DNA of 64,000 bases from Streptomyces akebiae (lineage in GTDB: Bacteria > Actinomycetota > Actinomycetes > Streptomycetales > Streptomycetaceae). The DNA lies in assembly GCF_019599145.1 (NCBI RefSeq), contig NZ_CP080647.1:7998001-8062000 (forward strand). The letters run 5' to 3'. The notes under the pieces were generated by a model. It ran no database searches. It was not told where the DNA came from and saw only the letters and a program-made list of their open reading frames with translations. This document shows positions 8,805 to 17,969 of the stretch, one piece after another. How positions within the stretch are numbered: position 1 is the stretch's first letter; each line of letters begins with the position of its first letter. Both the position numbers and the translations under genes were made by a program.

Positions 8805-9403
8805 CGGTCCCTTCCTCCGGTGCCGGTCACGCCCGCGCGGGTCACGCGCGGTTTCGTGACGCCCCCGCCCGCGATGCCCGCGTGCATCCGCTGCGGCGCG
8901 TCCTCGGTGCCGAGCAGCTTCTGCAACTCGGCCATCCCCTTGGACGTCTGGCTCTTCACCGTACCGACCGAGACGCCGAGGGCGAGCGCCGTGTCCTTCT
9001 CCGAGAGGTCGAAGGCATGACGCAGGACCACACAGGCCCGCTTGCGGAACGGCAGCCTGCGCAGCGCCGACTGGACGTCGACCACGCCGGGCACATCGGG
9101 ATTCTCGGTCTTCTCCTCGCGCTGCGACCAGAACAGCGTGATCCTGCGGCGCTCACGGACCGCGCTGCGGATCCGGGTGCGGGCCAGGTTGGCGACGACG
9201 CCACGGGCGTACGCCACCGGATGGTCCGCCGCTCGGACCCGGTCCCAACGGTGCCACATCGCGAGCAACGCGTCCGCGGCCAGGTCGTCGGCGGCGTCCG
9301 CCTCACCCGTCAACAGGTGTGCCAGACGCGAGAGTTCGGCATAGTGCCGTTCGAAGAAGGCGTGGAACTCCACGGAGGCTGCGTCGTCGACGACTGTGCC
9401 CAC
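8801..9403 (-). CDS. ECF RNA polymerase sigma factor, SigE-type
   Basis: 200 residues. Region 2 is at about 12-80 (FHAFFERHYAELSRLAHLLTGEADAADDLAADALLAMWHRW in outline) and region 4 at about 105-170, with SEKDTALALGVSVGTVKSQTSKGMAEL as the helix-turn-helix. This matches the actinobacterial SigE-family ECF group. The C-terminal tail of about 30 residues is Gly/Thr-rich. The gene overlaps the downstream membrane-protein gene by 4 bp. A palindrome at 9457-9472, 54 bp upstream, could be a control site. The stimulus is unknown. Confidence 0.85.
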   Translation of the reverse strand: MGTVVDDAASVEFHAFFERHYAELSRLAHLLTGEADAADDLAADALLAMWHRWDRVRAADHPVAYARGVVANLARTRIRSAVRERRRITLFWSQREEKTENPDVPGVVDVQSALRRLPFRKRACVVLRHAFDLSEKDTALALGVSVGTVKSQTSKGMAELQKLLGTEDAPQRMHAGIAGGGVTKPRVTRAGVTGTGGRDR

Positions 9404-9456
9404 GGGGACCTCTCTTCTCGCTGCGGCCCACAGCGGCCGAGCCGGCTCACTGTGCG

Positions 9457-9472
9457 TGTCATGTGAATGACA
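9457..9472. promoter_or_regulatory. Inverted repeat upstream of the ECF sigma gene
   Basis: TGTCAT-GTGA-ATGACA is a perfect 6-bp inverted repeat in the 270-bp spacer between the sigma gene (minus) and the permease gene (plus). It is closer to the sigma start (54 bp). It looks like an operator; the binding protein is not known. Confidence 0.3.
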
Positions 9473-9673
9473 TGTGGTCGTCCGGGGTCGCCCCCCGACG
9501 AGATCCGGAAGAGTAGCAGTGATCGTGAAGGGGGTTCGTACGCGGCTTCGAACGCCGTCTTGCAGGGAGAACTCCGATTCCGTAACACGGTGAAAACCTG
9601 AATCGGGTTCAACAGGGGAACAATCCAGCCAGCATCCGCGCGTAGTCCACGCATGTCACTAGGAGCACCGTTC

Positions 9674-11125
9674 ATGTCCGACGCACAGAAGGTGGCCGAC
9701 CGGCCCGCAGCCGAGCCACCCGGGGCGAACAGCGTCGATCGCTTCTTCAAGATCAGCGCCCGGGGGTCCACCTTCGCCCGTGAGATACGCGGCGGCTTCG
9801 CCACGTTCTTCACGATGGCGTACATCCTTGTCCTGAATCCCATCATCCTCGGCAGCGCGAAGGACAAGTACGGCCACACCCTCGACGGCGCCGAACTCGT
9901 CACCGCGACCGCCCTCGTGGCCGCCGTGATGACGATCATCATGGGTGTCGGAGGAAACCTTCCGCTGGCGCTCGCCGCGGGCCTCGGTCTCAACGCGGTC
10001 GTCGCCTTCCAGATAGCCCCGCTGATGAGCTGGTCCGACGCGATGGGCCTGGTCGTCCTCGAAGGCCTGCTGATCTGCGTCCTGGTGGTGACCGGCCTGC
10101 GTGAGGCCGTCATGCACGCCATTCCGCAGGCGCTGAAGCAGGCGATCAGCGTCGGCATCGGCCTGTTCATCGCCTTCATCGGCTTCGTCGACGCCGGGTT
10201 CGTCACCCGTATCCCGGACATCGCGAACACCACCGTGCCGGTCCAGCTCGGCGCCGGCGGCGCACTGTCCGGCTGGCCCATCCTGGTCTTCTGCGCCGGC
10301 GTCCTGCTGACCGTCGCGCTGCTCGCCCGCAAGGTGAAGGGCGCGATCCTGATCAGCATCCTGACGATGACGGTCGTTGCGATCGTGATCAATTCGGTGG
10401 CCGACATCAAGAGCTGGGGCCTGACCACCCCGAAGGTCCCCGACGACATCGTCGCCGCCCCCGAGTTCGGACTGATCGGCGACTTCAGCCTCTTCGGCTC
10501 GTTCGGCGAGACCACCGTCATCACGGTCGTCCTGCTGATCTTCACCCTGCTGCTCTCGGACTTCTTCGACACCATGGGCACGGTCGTCGGTATCACCGCC
10601 GAGGCGGGCCTGCTCGACGAGGAGGGCAAGGTCCCGAACCTCGGCCGGGTCCTCCTCATCGACGGCGCCGCCGCCGTCGCGGGCGGCGCGGCCTCCTCGT
10701 CCTCCGCGACCTCCTACATCGAGTCCGCGGCCGGCGTCGGCGAGGGCGCACGCACCGGGTTCTCCAACCTGATCACCGGCGGCCTCTTCGCGGTGGCGCT
10801 CTTCCTCACCCCGCTGCTGACCATCGTCCCCATGCAGGCCGCCGCGCCGGCGCTCGTCGCCGTCGGCTTCCTGATGATGACCCAGGTCAAGAACATCGAC
10901 TGGGACAGGTACGAGATCGCGATCCCGGCGTTCCTCACCATCGCGGTGATGCCGTTCACGTACTCCATCACCAACGGCATCGGCGCGGGCTTCCTCGCCT
11001 TCGTCCTCATCAAGACGGTCCTCGGCAAGGCGAAGGAGATCCACTGGCTGCTGTGGGCGACCTCGGCGCTGTTCCTGGTGTACTTCGCGATCAACCCGAT
11101 CCAGCAGCTGTTCGGCGTGAAGTAG
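9674..11125 (+). CDS. NCS2-family xanthine/uracil/hypoxanthine permease (AzgA-like)
   Basis: 483 residues from the ATG at 9674; AGGAG at 9661-9665 supports this start over the ATG at 9653. The protein has about 12-14 hydrophobic helices. AzgA-type features are visible: TFFTMAYILVLNPIIL early, GLGLNAVVAFQI, the SDFFDTMGTVVG motif and an AASSSSATSYIESAAGV segment. AzgA-type NCS2 carriers are proton symporters for adenine, guanine or hypoxanthine. It stands alone with its own terminator and converges with the PBP gene. The exact purine cannot be read from sequence. Confidence 0.85.
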   Translation: MSDAQKVADRPAAEPPGANSVDRFFKISARGSTFAREIRGGFATFFTMAYILVLNPIILGSAKDKYGHTLDGAELVTATALVAAVMTIIMGVGGNLPLALAAGLGLNAVVAFQIAPLMSWSDAMGLVVLEGLLICVLVVTGLREAVMHAIPQALKQAISVGIGLFIAFIGFVDAGFVTRIPDIANTTVPVQLGAGGALSGWPILVFCAGVLLTVALLARKVKGAILISILTMTVVAIVINSVADIKSWGLTTPKVPDDIVAAPEFGLIGDFSLFGSFGETTVITVVLLIFTLLLSDFFDTMGTVVGITAEAGLLDEEGKVPNLGRVLLIDGAAAVAGGAASSSSATSYIESAAGVGEGARTGFSNLITGGLFAVALFLTPLLTIVPMQAAAPALVAVGFLMMTQVKNIDWDRYEIAIPAFLTIAVMPFTYSITNGIGAGFLAFVLIKTVLGKAKEIHWLLWATSALFLVYFAINPIQQLFGVK

Positions 11126-11134
11126 TCGATGACG

Positions 11135-11170
11135 AAGGGCCGCCCTCCGGGGGGAGTGAGGGCGGCCCTT
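11135..11170. terminator. Bidirectional terminator between permease and PBP genes
   Basis: AAGGGCCGCCCTC at 11135-11147 pairs perfectly with 11158-11170 around a 10-base loop, and A/T runs flank both sides. It lies between two convergent stop codons (11125 and 11207). Confidence 0.8.
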
Positions 11171-11206
11171 CCTATTCAGGTGGTCTCAGAGGGATCCCGT
11201 GGTCCC

Positions 11207-12658
11207 TCAGCCCTTCAACGCCGCCTCCATCACGGCCTTCGCGACCGGCGCCGCCAGCCCGTTGCCGCTGACCTCCGACCGCGCCGCGTTCGACTGCTCG
11301 ACGACGACCGCGACGGCGACCTCCTTGCCGTCGGCCTTCGCGTACGAGGTGAACCAGGCGTACGGCGTCTTGCTGTTGTTCTCGCCGTGCTGGGCCGTAC
11401 CGGTCTTGCCGCCCACCGTCGCCCCGCTGATCCGCGCGTTGGTGCCGGTGCCGTCCTCGACGACCGTCCGCATCGCCGACTGCAACTGCTCGGCGGTGTC
11501 GGAGCTCATGATCTCCTTCGTGTCCGCCTCGGAGTCGTAGTCCTCCAGGACGTCCCCACCGCCGTTGGTGATCTGCGCCACCATGTGCGGCGCGACGAGC
11601 TTGCCGCCGTTGGCTATCGCCGCCGACACCATCGCCATCTGGAGCGGCGTCGCGGTGACGTCGTACTGGCCGATGCCCGTCAGAGCCGTGGAGGGCTTGT
11701 TCATGTCCGACGGATAGACGCTCTCGTACGCCCGCACCGGCACGTCCTGCGTCTTGTCGTCGAAGCCGAACTTCTCGGCCGTCGCCCGCACCTTGTCCTG
11801 CCCGAGGTCGACGGCCATCTTCGCGAAGACGTTGTTGCACGAGTACTGCAGCGCCGTACGGATCGTGGCGTTCTCGCAGGGCGCGCTCGGATTCTCGTTG
11901 GACAGCTCCGTCTCGGTCTCCGGCAGCGTGTACGGGTCCGGGCTGACCGTCTTCTCGTCCACCGACGAGTACAGCCCGTCCTCCAGCGCGGCCGCCGCCA
12001 CGACCAGCTTGAACGTCGACCCCGGCGGCAGCGGCTGGCGCAGTGCCCGGTTGGTCAGCGGCTTGTCCTCGTCCGCGTTGAGCTTCTTCCAGGCCGTACC
12101 GGCGGTGCCGGCGTCGGTGAGGGAGGACGGGTCGTACGACGGAGTCGACACCACCGCGAGGATCTTCCCCGTCGTCGGGTCGATCGCGACGGCCGCGCCC
12201 TTCTTGTCGCCGAGCGCGTCGTACGCCGCCTTCTGCACGGCCGGATCGATGGTGGTGATCACATTGCCCGGTTCGGCGCGCTGCCCGGTGACCGTGTCCA
12301 TGACGGTCTTCAGCCGCAGGTCGGTGCCGTCGAGCAGGTCCTGGTAGACACCCTCCAGCTGGGTGGGCGCGTAGGCCTGCGAGGCGTAGCCCGTGACCGC
12401 CGCGTACAGCTCGCCGTCCTTGTACGTGCGCTTGTAGGCGAGGTCGCTGTTCTCGGTACGGGCCGAGCCGGTGATCGAGTCGCCCGCCACGATGATGTTC
12501 CCGAGCGGGTCGGCGTACGTCCGGATCGCGTTGCGCCGGTTGTTCTGGTCGTCCGCGAGCGCCGTCCCTTCGTAGAACTGCACCCACGTCGCCCTGACCA
12601 GCAGGGCGAGCACGAGCAGCAGGGAGAAGACGGCGGAGCGCCTGATCGTCTTGTTCAT
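11207..12658 (-). CDS. Penicillin-binding protein, transpeptidase class (PbpA-like)
   Basis: 483-residue membrane-anchored peptidoglycan transpeptidase. One N-terminal helix (about 8-24) anchors it outside the membrane. An N-terminal PBP dimer-like domain spans about 40-125, and the transpeptidase domain about 150-480 has all three motifs: STFK (S214), SCN (S273) and KTG (K418-G420) followed by TAQ. It lacks PASTA repeats and a glycosyltransferase domain, so it is a class B enzyme like mycobacterial PbpA. No FtsW/RodA partner gene is adjacent. No good Shine-Dalgarno is visible before the ATG. Confidence 0.9.
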   Translation of the reverse strand: MNKTIRRSAVFSLLLVLALLVRATWVQFYEGTALADDQNNRRNAIRTYADPLGNIIVAGDSITGSARTENSDLAYKRTYKDGELYAAVTGYASQAYAPTQLEGVYQDLLDGTDLRLKTVMDTVTGQRAEPGNVITTIDPAVQKAAYDALGDKKGAAVAIDPTTGKILAVVSTPSYDPSSLTDAGTAGTAWKKLNADEDKPLTNRALRQPLPPGSTFKLVVAAAALEDGLYSSVDEKTVSPDPYTLPETETELSNENPSAPCENATIRTALQYSCNNVFAKMAVDLGQDKVRATAEKFGFDDKTQDVPVRAYESVYPSDMNKPSTALTGIGQYDVTATPLQMAMVSAAIANGGKLVAPHMVAQITNGGGDVLEDYDSEADTKEIMSSDTAEQLQSAMRTVVEDGTGTNARISGATVGGKTGTAQHGENNSKTPYAWFTSYAKADGKEVAVAVVVEQSNAARSEVSGNGLAAPVAKAVMEAALKG

Positions 12659-12755
12659 CGCACCCGGAAGGACGAGCGGGATGCGATCAATCGTTCCATC
12701 GGCCCGGCTTTCTCATGCGGTCCTCATGAAGCCGGGGTTGCCACGAGGCGGCGGA

Positions 12756-13529
12756 TCAGAGTCTGCGGGTCGCCAGCGTCAGCCGGTCGCGGGCGTCGAA
12801 GAGGGCGTCCTTGACCAGCTGCTCGTGGGCCGGGGTCAGCCGGGCCACCGGGACGGAGCAGCTGATCGCGTCGCGGGCAGGTGTGCGGTAGGGGATCGCC
12901 ACCCCGAAGCAGCGCAGCCCGAGCGTGTTCTCCTCGCGGTCCACCGAGAACCCCTGCTCGCGGATCTGGCGCAGCTCCTCGATGAGCCGCTCCCGGTCGG
13001 TGATGGTGTGCTCGGTCAGCGCCGGCAGCGTCTCCGGGAGCATCTTGCGGACCTGCTCGTCGGTGTGGGTGGCCAGCAGCGCCTTGCCGAGCGAGGTGGA
13101 GTGGGCGGGCAGCCGGCGGCCGACCCGGGTGAAGGGGCGTAGATAGTGCTGCGACTGGCGGGTGGCGAGATAAACGACGTTGGTGCCGTCGAGCCGGGCC
13201 AGGTGGATCGTCTCGGTGGTGTCGTCCGACAGCCGGTCCAGCGTCGGCCGGGCCAGCGCCACCACCTCGTCGCCGTCGATGTACGACGTGCCCACGAGCA
13301 GGGCCCGCACGCCGATGCCGTACCGGGTGCCGGTCGCGTCGGTCTCCACCCAGCCGAGCTCCACGAGGGTGCGCAGCAACATGTACAGACTCGACTTGGG
13401 ATATCCGACGGCTTCCTGGACCGCCGCCAGGGAATGCATACCGGGGCGTCCGGCGAAGTATTCGAGCAGCTCAACGGTCCTTACCGCCGATTTGACCTGT
13501 GCTCCGCCGCCCGTCTCCACTGCCGTCAT
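12756..13529 (-). CDS. IclR-family transcriptional regulator
   Basis: 257 residues from the ATG at 13529 (a longer frame starts at 13592, but its first 21 residues look non-coding). The N-terminal winged helix is at about 12-75 (VKSAVRTVELLEYFAG and an AVGYPKSSLYMLLRTL recognition helix). The IclR effector-binding domain follows at about 85-250, with HLARLDGTNVVYLATRQSQHYLRPF and GFSVDREENTLGLRCFGVAI. It is divergently transcribed from the aldehyde dehydrogenase gene across 154 bp of AT-richer DNA, so it most likely controls that gene in response to a sugar-acid metabolite (inference). Confidence 0.9.
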   Translation of the reverse strand: MTAVETGGGAQVKSAVRTVELLEYFAGRPGMHSLAAVQEAVGYPKSSLYMLLRTLVELGWVETDATGTRYGIGVRALLVGTSYIDGDEVVALARPTLDRLSDDTTETIHLARLDGTNVVYLATRQSQHYLRPFTRVGRRLPAHSTSLGKALLATHTDEQVRKMLPETLPALTEHTITDRERLIEELRQIREQGFSVDREENTLGLRCFGVAIPYRTPARDAISCSVPVARLTPAHEQLVKDALFDARDRLTLATRRL

Positions 13530-13683
13530 CGCCCTTGACCCCTTCGTTCGGCGAGAAGCTGAAGATATAGTCTCCGACAGAATATTCATCATCAGAGACG
13601 GCGTTCAGCATATCGAACGACGCTGGTGAATGACCCAGATATACCCCTGGGAATCGATCCAGAAATACGTGGAGGAACCCGCG

Positions 13684-15213
13684 GTGGCAGCAGCACCAGT
13701 CTGGAGTGTCGACCCCCGTACCGGGAAGCAGCGCGAGCAGGTTGCGGTGGAGGCCACAGCCCAGGAGGTGGACGCCGCCGTCCGCGCGGCGCACGCCGCC
13801 CGCGCCTCCCTGGCCGACCGCACGGTCCGCGCGGCCTTCCTGCGCACCGCCGCCGAACAGCTCCAGGCGGCCAAGGACCAGCTCGTCGAGGTCGCCGACG
13901 CCGAGACGGCGCTCGGCCCGGTCCGGCTCACCGGCGAACTCGCCCGCACCTGTTACCAGCTGCGGGCCTTCGCCGACATCGTCGACGAGGGCGCCTTCCT
14001 CGACGTGGTGATCAACCACCCCGACGACACCGCCACCCCGCCCATCCCGGACCTGCGCCGCTACAAGGTCCCCCTCGGCGTCGTGGCCGTCTACTCGGCC
14101 TCCAACTTCCCCTTCGCCTTCTCCGTCCCCGGCGGTGACACGGCGAGCGCGCTGGCCGCAGGCTGCCCGGTCGTCGTCAAGGCCCACCCCGACCACCCGG
14201 CCCTGTCCGAGCTGGTCGCGATCGTGCTGCGCCGGGCCGCCGCCGAGCACGGCATCCCCGAGGGCGTCCTCGGTCTCGTGCACGGCTTCGAGGCGGGCGT
14301 CGAGCTGGTCAAGCACCCGCTCGTCACCGCCGCCGGCTTCACCGGTTCGGTACGCGGCGGCCGTGCCCTCTTCGACGCGGCGGCCGCGCGCCCCGTGCCG
14401 ATCCCGTTCCACGGCGAGCTGGGCTCCCTGAACCCCGTCCTCATCACCGAGGCCGCCGCCGCCGAGCGCGCCGAGACGATCGGCGCCGGGCTCGCCGGGT
14501 CGATGACGCTCGGTGTCGGCCAGTTCTGCGTGAAGCCGGGCCTGGTGCTGGCGCCCGCCGGTGACGCCGGTGACCGGCTGCTCAAGTCGCTCACCGACGC
14601 GGTCAGCGACGTCGACTCCGGGGTCCTGCTGGACCACCGGATGCGTGACAACTTCCTCGCCGGGGTCGCCGAGCGTGCCGAGCTGCCGGACGTGGAGTCG
14701 CCGGTGACCGCCGGCGCGGGCGGCGAGCACACGGTCAGCCCCGGGTTCCTGACCGTCCCCGCGGGCAAGCTGGCGGTCGAGGGCGAGCACGATCTGCTCC
14801 TGGAGGAGTGCTTCGGGCCGCTCACGGTCGTGGCCCGCTACGAGGACGAGGACGAGGCCAAGTCGGTGCTCTCCCGGCTGCCGGGCAACCTCACCGCGAC
14901 GGTGCACGTGTCGGGCGAGGAGGCGGCCGAGGGAGGGCGCGGACCGGAGCTGCTGGCCGAGCTGACGCCGCTCGCCGGGCGTGTCCTCGTCAACGGCTGG
15001 CCGACGGGCGTGGCCGTTGCGGCGGCCCAGCACCACGGTGGGCCGTACCCGGCGACGACCTCCACGTCCACCTCGGTGGGCGGTACGGCGATCGAGCGGT
15101 GGCTGCGGCCGGTGGCGTACCAGGGGGCGCCCGAGGCGCTGCTTCCTCCGGAGCTGCGGGACGACAACCCGCTGGGGCTGCCGCGGCGGTTCAACGGGGT
15201 GCTGGAGCGCTAG
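13684..15213 (+). CDS. Aldehyde dehydrogenase, alpha-ketoglutaric semialdehyde dehydrogenase type
   Basis: 509 residues from the GTG at 13684, which has GGAGG 8 bases upstream; an ATG at 13630 would add 18 residues. Aldehyde dehydrogenase superfamily: SASNFPFAFSVPGGD for cofactor binding, HGELGSLNPV with the general base (E245) and GVGQFCVKPG with the catalytic cysteine (C282). The N-terminus and the VINHPDD...IPDLRRYKVPLG segment match ketoglutarate-semialdehyde dehydrogenases, which end the oxidative L-arabinose, D-galacturonate or D-glucarate pathways and also hydroxyproline use. Divergence from an IclR regulator fits an inducible catabolic step; the other pathway enzymes are not in this window. 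Confidence 0.85.
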   Translation: MAAAPVWSVDPRTGKQREQVAVEATAQEVDAAVRAAHAARASLADRTVRAAFLRTAAEQLQAAKDQLVEVADAETALGPVRLTGELARTCYQLRAFADIVDEGAFLDVVINHPDDTATPPIPDLRRYKVPLGVVAVYSASNFPFAFSVPGGDTASALAAGCPVVVKAHPDHPALSELVAIVLRRAAAEHGIPEGVLGLVHGFEAGVELVKHPLVTAAGFTGSVRGGRALFDAAAARPVPIPFHGELGSLNPVLITEAAAAERAETIGAGLAGSMTLGVGQFCVKPGLVLAPAGDAGDRLLKSLTDAVSDVDSGVLLDHRMRDNFLAGVAERAELPDVESPVTAGAGGEHTVSPGFLTVPAGKLAVEGEHDLLLEECFGPLTVVARYEDEDEAKSVLSRLPGNLTATVHVSGEEAAEGGRGPELLAELTPLAGRVLVNGWPTGVAVAAAQHHGGPYPATTSTSTSVGGTAIERWLRPVAYQGAPEALLPPELRDDNPLGLPRRFNGVLER

Positions 15214-15267
15214 CCCTCCGCGGGAGCGCCGTGGGCAGGGGCGCGGATCGGGTCCGGGCTGCGCGAG

Positions 15268-15300
15268 CGTCGTGGTTGCTCGCGCAGTTCCCGGCGCCCC
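15268..15300 (+). repeat. Dispersed intergenic repeat, copy 1 (degenerate)
   Basis: CGTCGTGGTTGCTCGCGCAG followed by TTCCCGGCGCCCC. The same consensus occurs at 41400-41446 and, inverted, at 46347-46394. This copy lacks the 3' palindromic GC arm. It sits 44 bp before a start codon, as does the copy at 41400. Confidence 0.65.
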
Positions 15301-15343
15301 CAAAAGCCTGCTGATGGGGGCCGGGAGCTGCGAGAATCCCCCG

Positions 15344-15952
15344 ATGGACGTCGAAATTCCCGAACTCCCCTTCCCCCTTCGCACCTATGGCCCCGACGGG
15401 CACTGGTCCTACGAGGACGGCGTGCTCACCGGGTGGGCCGGTGCCCGGCAGGACCGTTTCGTGCCGCCCACGGACGAAGGGCTCGACCCGAAGTCGGACG
15501 CGCCCCGGCTGTTGGGGTCGCCGGAAGGGGACTTCCAGCTGATAGCCCGCGTCACCGTCGGCTTCGCCGCCGGGTTCGACGCGGGCGTGCTGTATGTGCA
15601 CGTGGGGGAGCGGGCCTGGGCCAAGCTCTGCCTGGAGAACTCACCCGACGTGCCGACCGTGTGCACGGTGGTCACCCGTGGGCATTCGGACGACGCCAAC
15701 TCCTTCACCGTCGAGGGCAGTTCGGTCTGGCTCAGGGTCAGCCGCACCGGCCGTGCCTTCGCCTTCCACGCCTCCCGCGACGGCAAGCGGTGGACCTTCG
15801 TCCGTCTCTTCACCCTGGCCGGCGAGCGGGAGAGCGGCGCCGCCCTGGTCGGCTTCATGACGCAGTCCCCGATGGGCGAGGGCTGCGTCGTCACCTACGA
15901 CGAGATCGAGTTCCGCCCGAACTGGCCGGAGGACCTGCGCAACGGCAGCTGA
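15344..15952 (+). CDS. DUF1349 family protein
   Basis: 202 residues forming a concanavalin-like beta-sandwich typical of DUF1349 (also called regulation of enolase protein 1 family). Visible features are WSYEDGVLTGWAGARQDRFVPP, DFQLIARVTVGFAAGFDAGVLYV, AWAKLCLENSP and FVRLFTLAG. No signal peptide. An in-frame ATG at 15314 would add 10 residues; neither start has a strong Shine-Dalgarno. A sugar- or metabolite-binding role has been suggested for the family, but no reaction can be assigned here. Confidence 0.75.
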   Translation: MDVEIPELPFPLRTYGPDGHWSYEDGVLTGWAGARQDRFVPPTDEGLDPKSDAPRLLGSPEGDFQLIARVTVGFAAGFDAGVLYVHVGERAWAKLCLENSPDVPTVCTVVTRGHSDDANSFTVEGSSVWLRVSRTGRAFAFHASRDGKRWTFVRLFTLAGERESGAALVGFMTQSPMGEGCVVTYDEIEFRPNWPEDLRNGS

Positions 15953-16042
15953 CCGGGGAATGAGCCGCGCTGCTTGAACGTTCATCCACCGTAGAAGCGG
16001 AGGCCGTCTCCGTACCCGTACGACCTGGAGAGAGCTGACACC

Positions 16043-16759
16043 ATGCGCGTCGAGATCTGGAGCGACATCGCCTGCCCCTGGTGCTACGTGGGCAAGGCCC
16101 GCTTCGAGAAGGCACTCGCGGCCTTCCCGCACCGCGACGGTGTCGAGGTGGTACACCGCTCCTTCGAGCTCGACCCGGGACGCGCCAAGGACGACGTGCA
16201 GCCCGTGCTCACCATGCTGACCAAGAAGTACGGGATGAGCATGGCGCAGGCCCAGGCCGGTGAGCACAACCTCCGGGAGCAGGCGGCGGCCGAGGGGCTC
16301 GCCTACCGGGCCGAGGGCCGTGACCACGGCAGCACCTTCGACATGCACCGCCTGATCCACTTCGCCAAGGACCAGGGACGGCAGAGTGAACTGCTCCAGG
16401 CCTTCTACCGGGCGAACTTCGCGGAGGAGCGGTCCGTGTACGTCGACGCGGACGAGTACCTGGTCGAGCTGGCCGTCGAGGCGGGGCTCGACGAGCAGGC
16501 CGCGCGCAAGGTACTGGCCGACCCCGACGCGTACGCGGACGCCGTCCGCGCGGACGAGCGCGAGGCGGCGGAGCTGGGGGCGAACGGGGTGCCGTTCTTC
16601 GTGCTCGACCGGAAGTACGGGGTCTCCGGGGCCCAGCCCGCGGAGGTCTTCGAGAAGGCGCTCGCCCAGGCGTGGGGGGAGCGGCCCGCGCCGCTGAGGG
16701 TCGTGGCGGCGGCCGGCGCGGAGGCCTGCGGGCCGGACGGATGCGCGGTGCCGCGGTAA
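16043..16759 (+). CDS. DsbA-family oxidoreductase, FrnE-like
   Basis: 238 residues with a thioredoxin fold and the redox motif CPWC at 11-14 (WSDIACPWCYVGK), which is the FrnE/2-hydroxychromene isomerase-like variant of DsbA. No signal peptide, so it acts in the cytoplasm. A helical insert (about 60-160) and a C-terminal GVPFFVLDRKYGVSGAQ cis-proline segment are typical of FrnE. Four cysteines are present, including a terminal ACGPDGC pair. GAGAGAG precedes the ATG. FrnE proteins are linked to thiol redox and stress tolerance; the partner is unknown. Confidence 0.85.
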   Translation: MRVEIWSDIACPWCYVGKARFEKALAAFPHRDGVEVVHRSFELDPGRAKDDVQPVLTMLTKKYGMSMAQAQAGEHNLREQAAAEGLAYRAEGRDHGSTFDMHRLIHFAKDQGRQSELLQAFYRANFAEERSVYVDADEYLVELAVEAGLDEQAARKVLADPDAYADAVRADEREAAELGANGVPFFVLDRKYGVSGAQPAEVFEKALAQAWGERPAPLRVVAAAGAEACGPDGCAVPR

Positions 16760-16865
16760 CGGGGGCGCTGCGGCGCAGGTCAGACGCCATGCATAAGCGT
16801 TGCTTGGGGACAGGGCGCAGAACATCTCAATGGACGTGGGGTGCGCCCGGCCCCACAGTGGTCCC

Positions 16866-17915
16866 ATGGAAACCTTCGAGAGCCTCGTTCGTGCCGAGTT
16901 CGTCCCGAAGAACACCTATCTGAACACCGCCAGTACCGGCCTGCTGCCCGCCCGGGCGGTCGACGCGATGAAGGCCGCCGTGGAGTCCGTGGCGGCCGGG
17001 CGGCCCCAGGACATGTTCGCCGACGTGGAGGCCGCGCGGGCGGCGTTCGGCCGGATCACCGGGGTGCCGGACCGCCGCGTGGCGGCCGGTGCCTCGGTCG
17101 CCGTCTACAGCGGGCTGATCGCCGCCGCGCTGCCCGCGGGCGCCGAGGTGCTGACCGCCGAGGGCGAATTCGCCTCCCTCGTGAACCCCTTCCATGTGCG
17201 CGGCGACCTCAAGGTGCGTCAGGTGCCGCTGGAGCGCGTCGCCGAGTCGGTGCGGCCCGGCACGGCACTCGTCGCGGTGAGCGCCGCGCAGTCCGCCGAC
17301 GGCCGCCTCGCCGACCTGGACGCGATCCGCGAGGCGGCCCGGGAGCGGGGAGCGCGTACGTTCGTCGACGCGTCACAGTCCGCCGGCTGGCTGCCGATCG
17401 ACGCGGACACGTACGACTACGTCGTCGCCGTCGCCTTCAAATGGCTCGTCTGCCCGCGCGGAGTGACCTTCCTCGTCGTCCCGGAGGACCTCGGCGGTCT
17501 CACGCCCGTCTTCGCCGGCTGGGTCGCGGGGGAGGAGCCGTGGGACAGCTGCTACGGCCCGGTCGAGGAACTCGCCCGCTCCGCCCGCCGGTTCGACGAG
17601 AGCCCCAGTCTGTTCTCGTACGCCGGCGCCCGCCACTCCCTCGCGCTGATCGAGGAGCTGGGCGTGGCGAACGTACGGGAGCACGACCTCGCGCTGGCCG
17701 ACCGCTTCCGGGCCGGCCTCGCCCGCCTCGGCCACGAGCCGGTGCCCGCGCCCGGCTCGGCCATCGTGTCGGTGCCCGGACTCGGGCGGCGGCAGGCGGA
17801 ATTGAGCCGGGCGGGGGTGGAGGTCTCCGACCGTGCCGGGAATCTGCGTGCCGCCTTCCACCTGTACAACACGCGGACGGATGTCGACCGGCTTCTGGAT
17901 GTCCTGTCCGGCTGA
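16866..17915 (+). CDS. PLP-dependent aminotransferase class V / cysteine desulfurase-like
   Basis: 349 residues. Class V fold with an early YLNTASTGLLP motif, VDASQSAGWLPID for the PLP-ring aspartate, and VVAVAFKWLVCPRG with the Schiff-base lysine. The pattern is that of the isopenicillin-epimerase/EgtE-like branch, not the IscS branch; no mobile catalytic Cys loop is evident. The start at 16866 gives the usual N-terminus; a longer frame begins at 16800. Substrate unknown. It precedes a sigma factor gene by 54 bp, so co-transcription is possible. Confidence 0.75.
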   Translation: METFESLVRAEFVPKNTYLNTASTGLLPARAVDAMKAAVESVAAGRPQDMFADVEAARAAFGRITGVPDRRVAAGASVAVYSGLIAAALPAGAEVLTAEGEFASLVNPFHVRGDLKVRQVPLERVAESVRPGTALVAVSAAQSADGRLADLDAIREAARERGARTFVDASQSAGWLPIDADTYDYVVAVAFKWLVCPRGVTFLVVPEDLGGLTPVFAGWVAGEEPWDSCYGPVEELARSARRFDESPSLFSYAGARHSLALIEELGVANVREHDLALADRFRAGLARLGHEPVPAPGSAIVSVPGLGRRQAELSRAGVEVSDRAGNLRAAFHLYNTRTDVDRLLDVLSG

Positions 17916-17969
17916 CTTTCCCGACCCACTGGCGCGGACCGCGCCAGGACGCTAGGAAGGCAGCACGAG

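Noticed and set aside
9404..9673. Purine riboswitch upstream of the NCS2 permease
   Set aside because: No conserved purine-riboswitch loop sequences were found in the 270-bp spacer.
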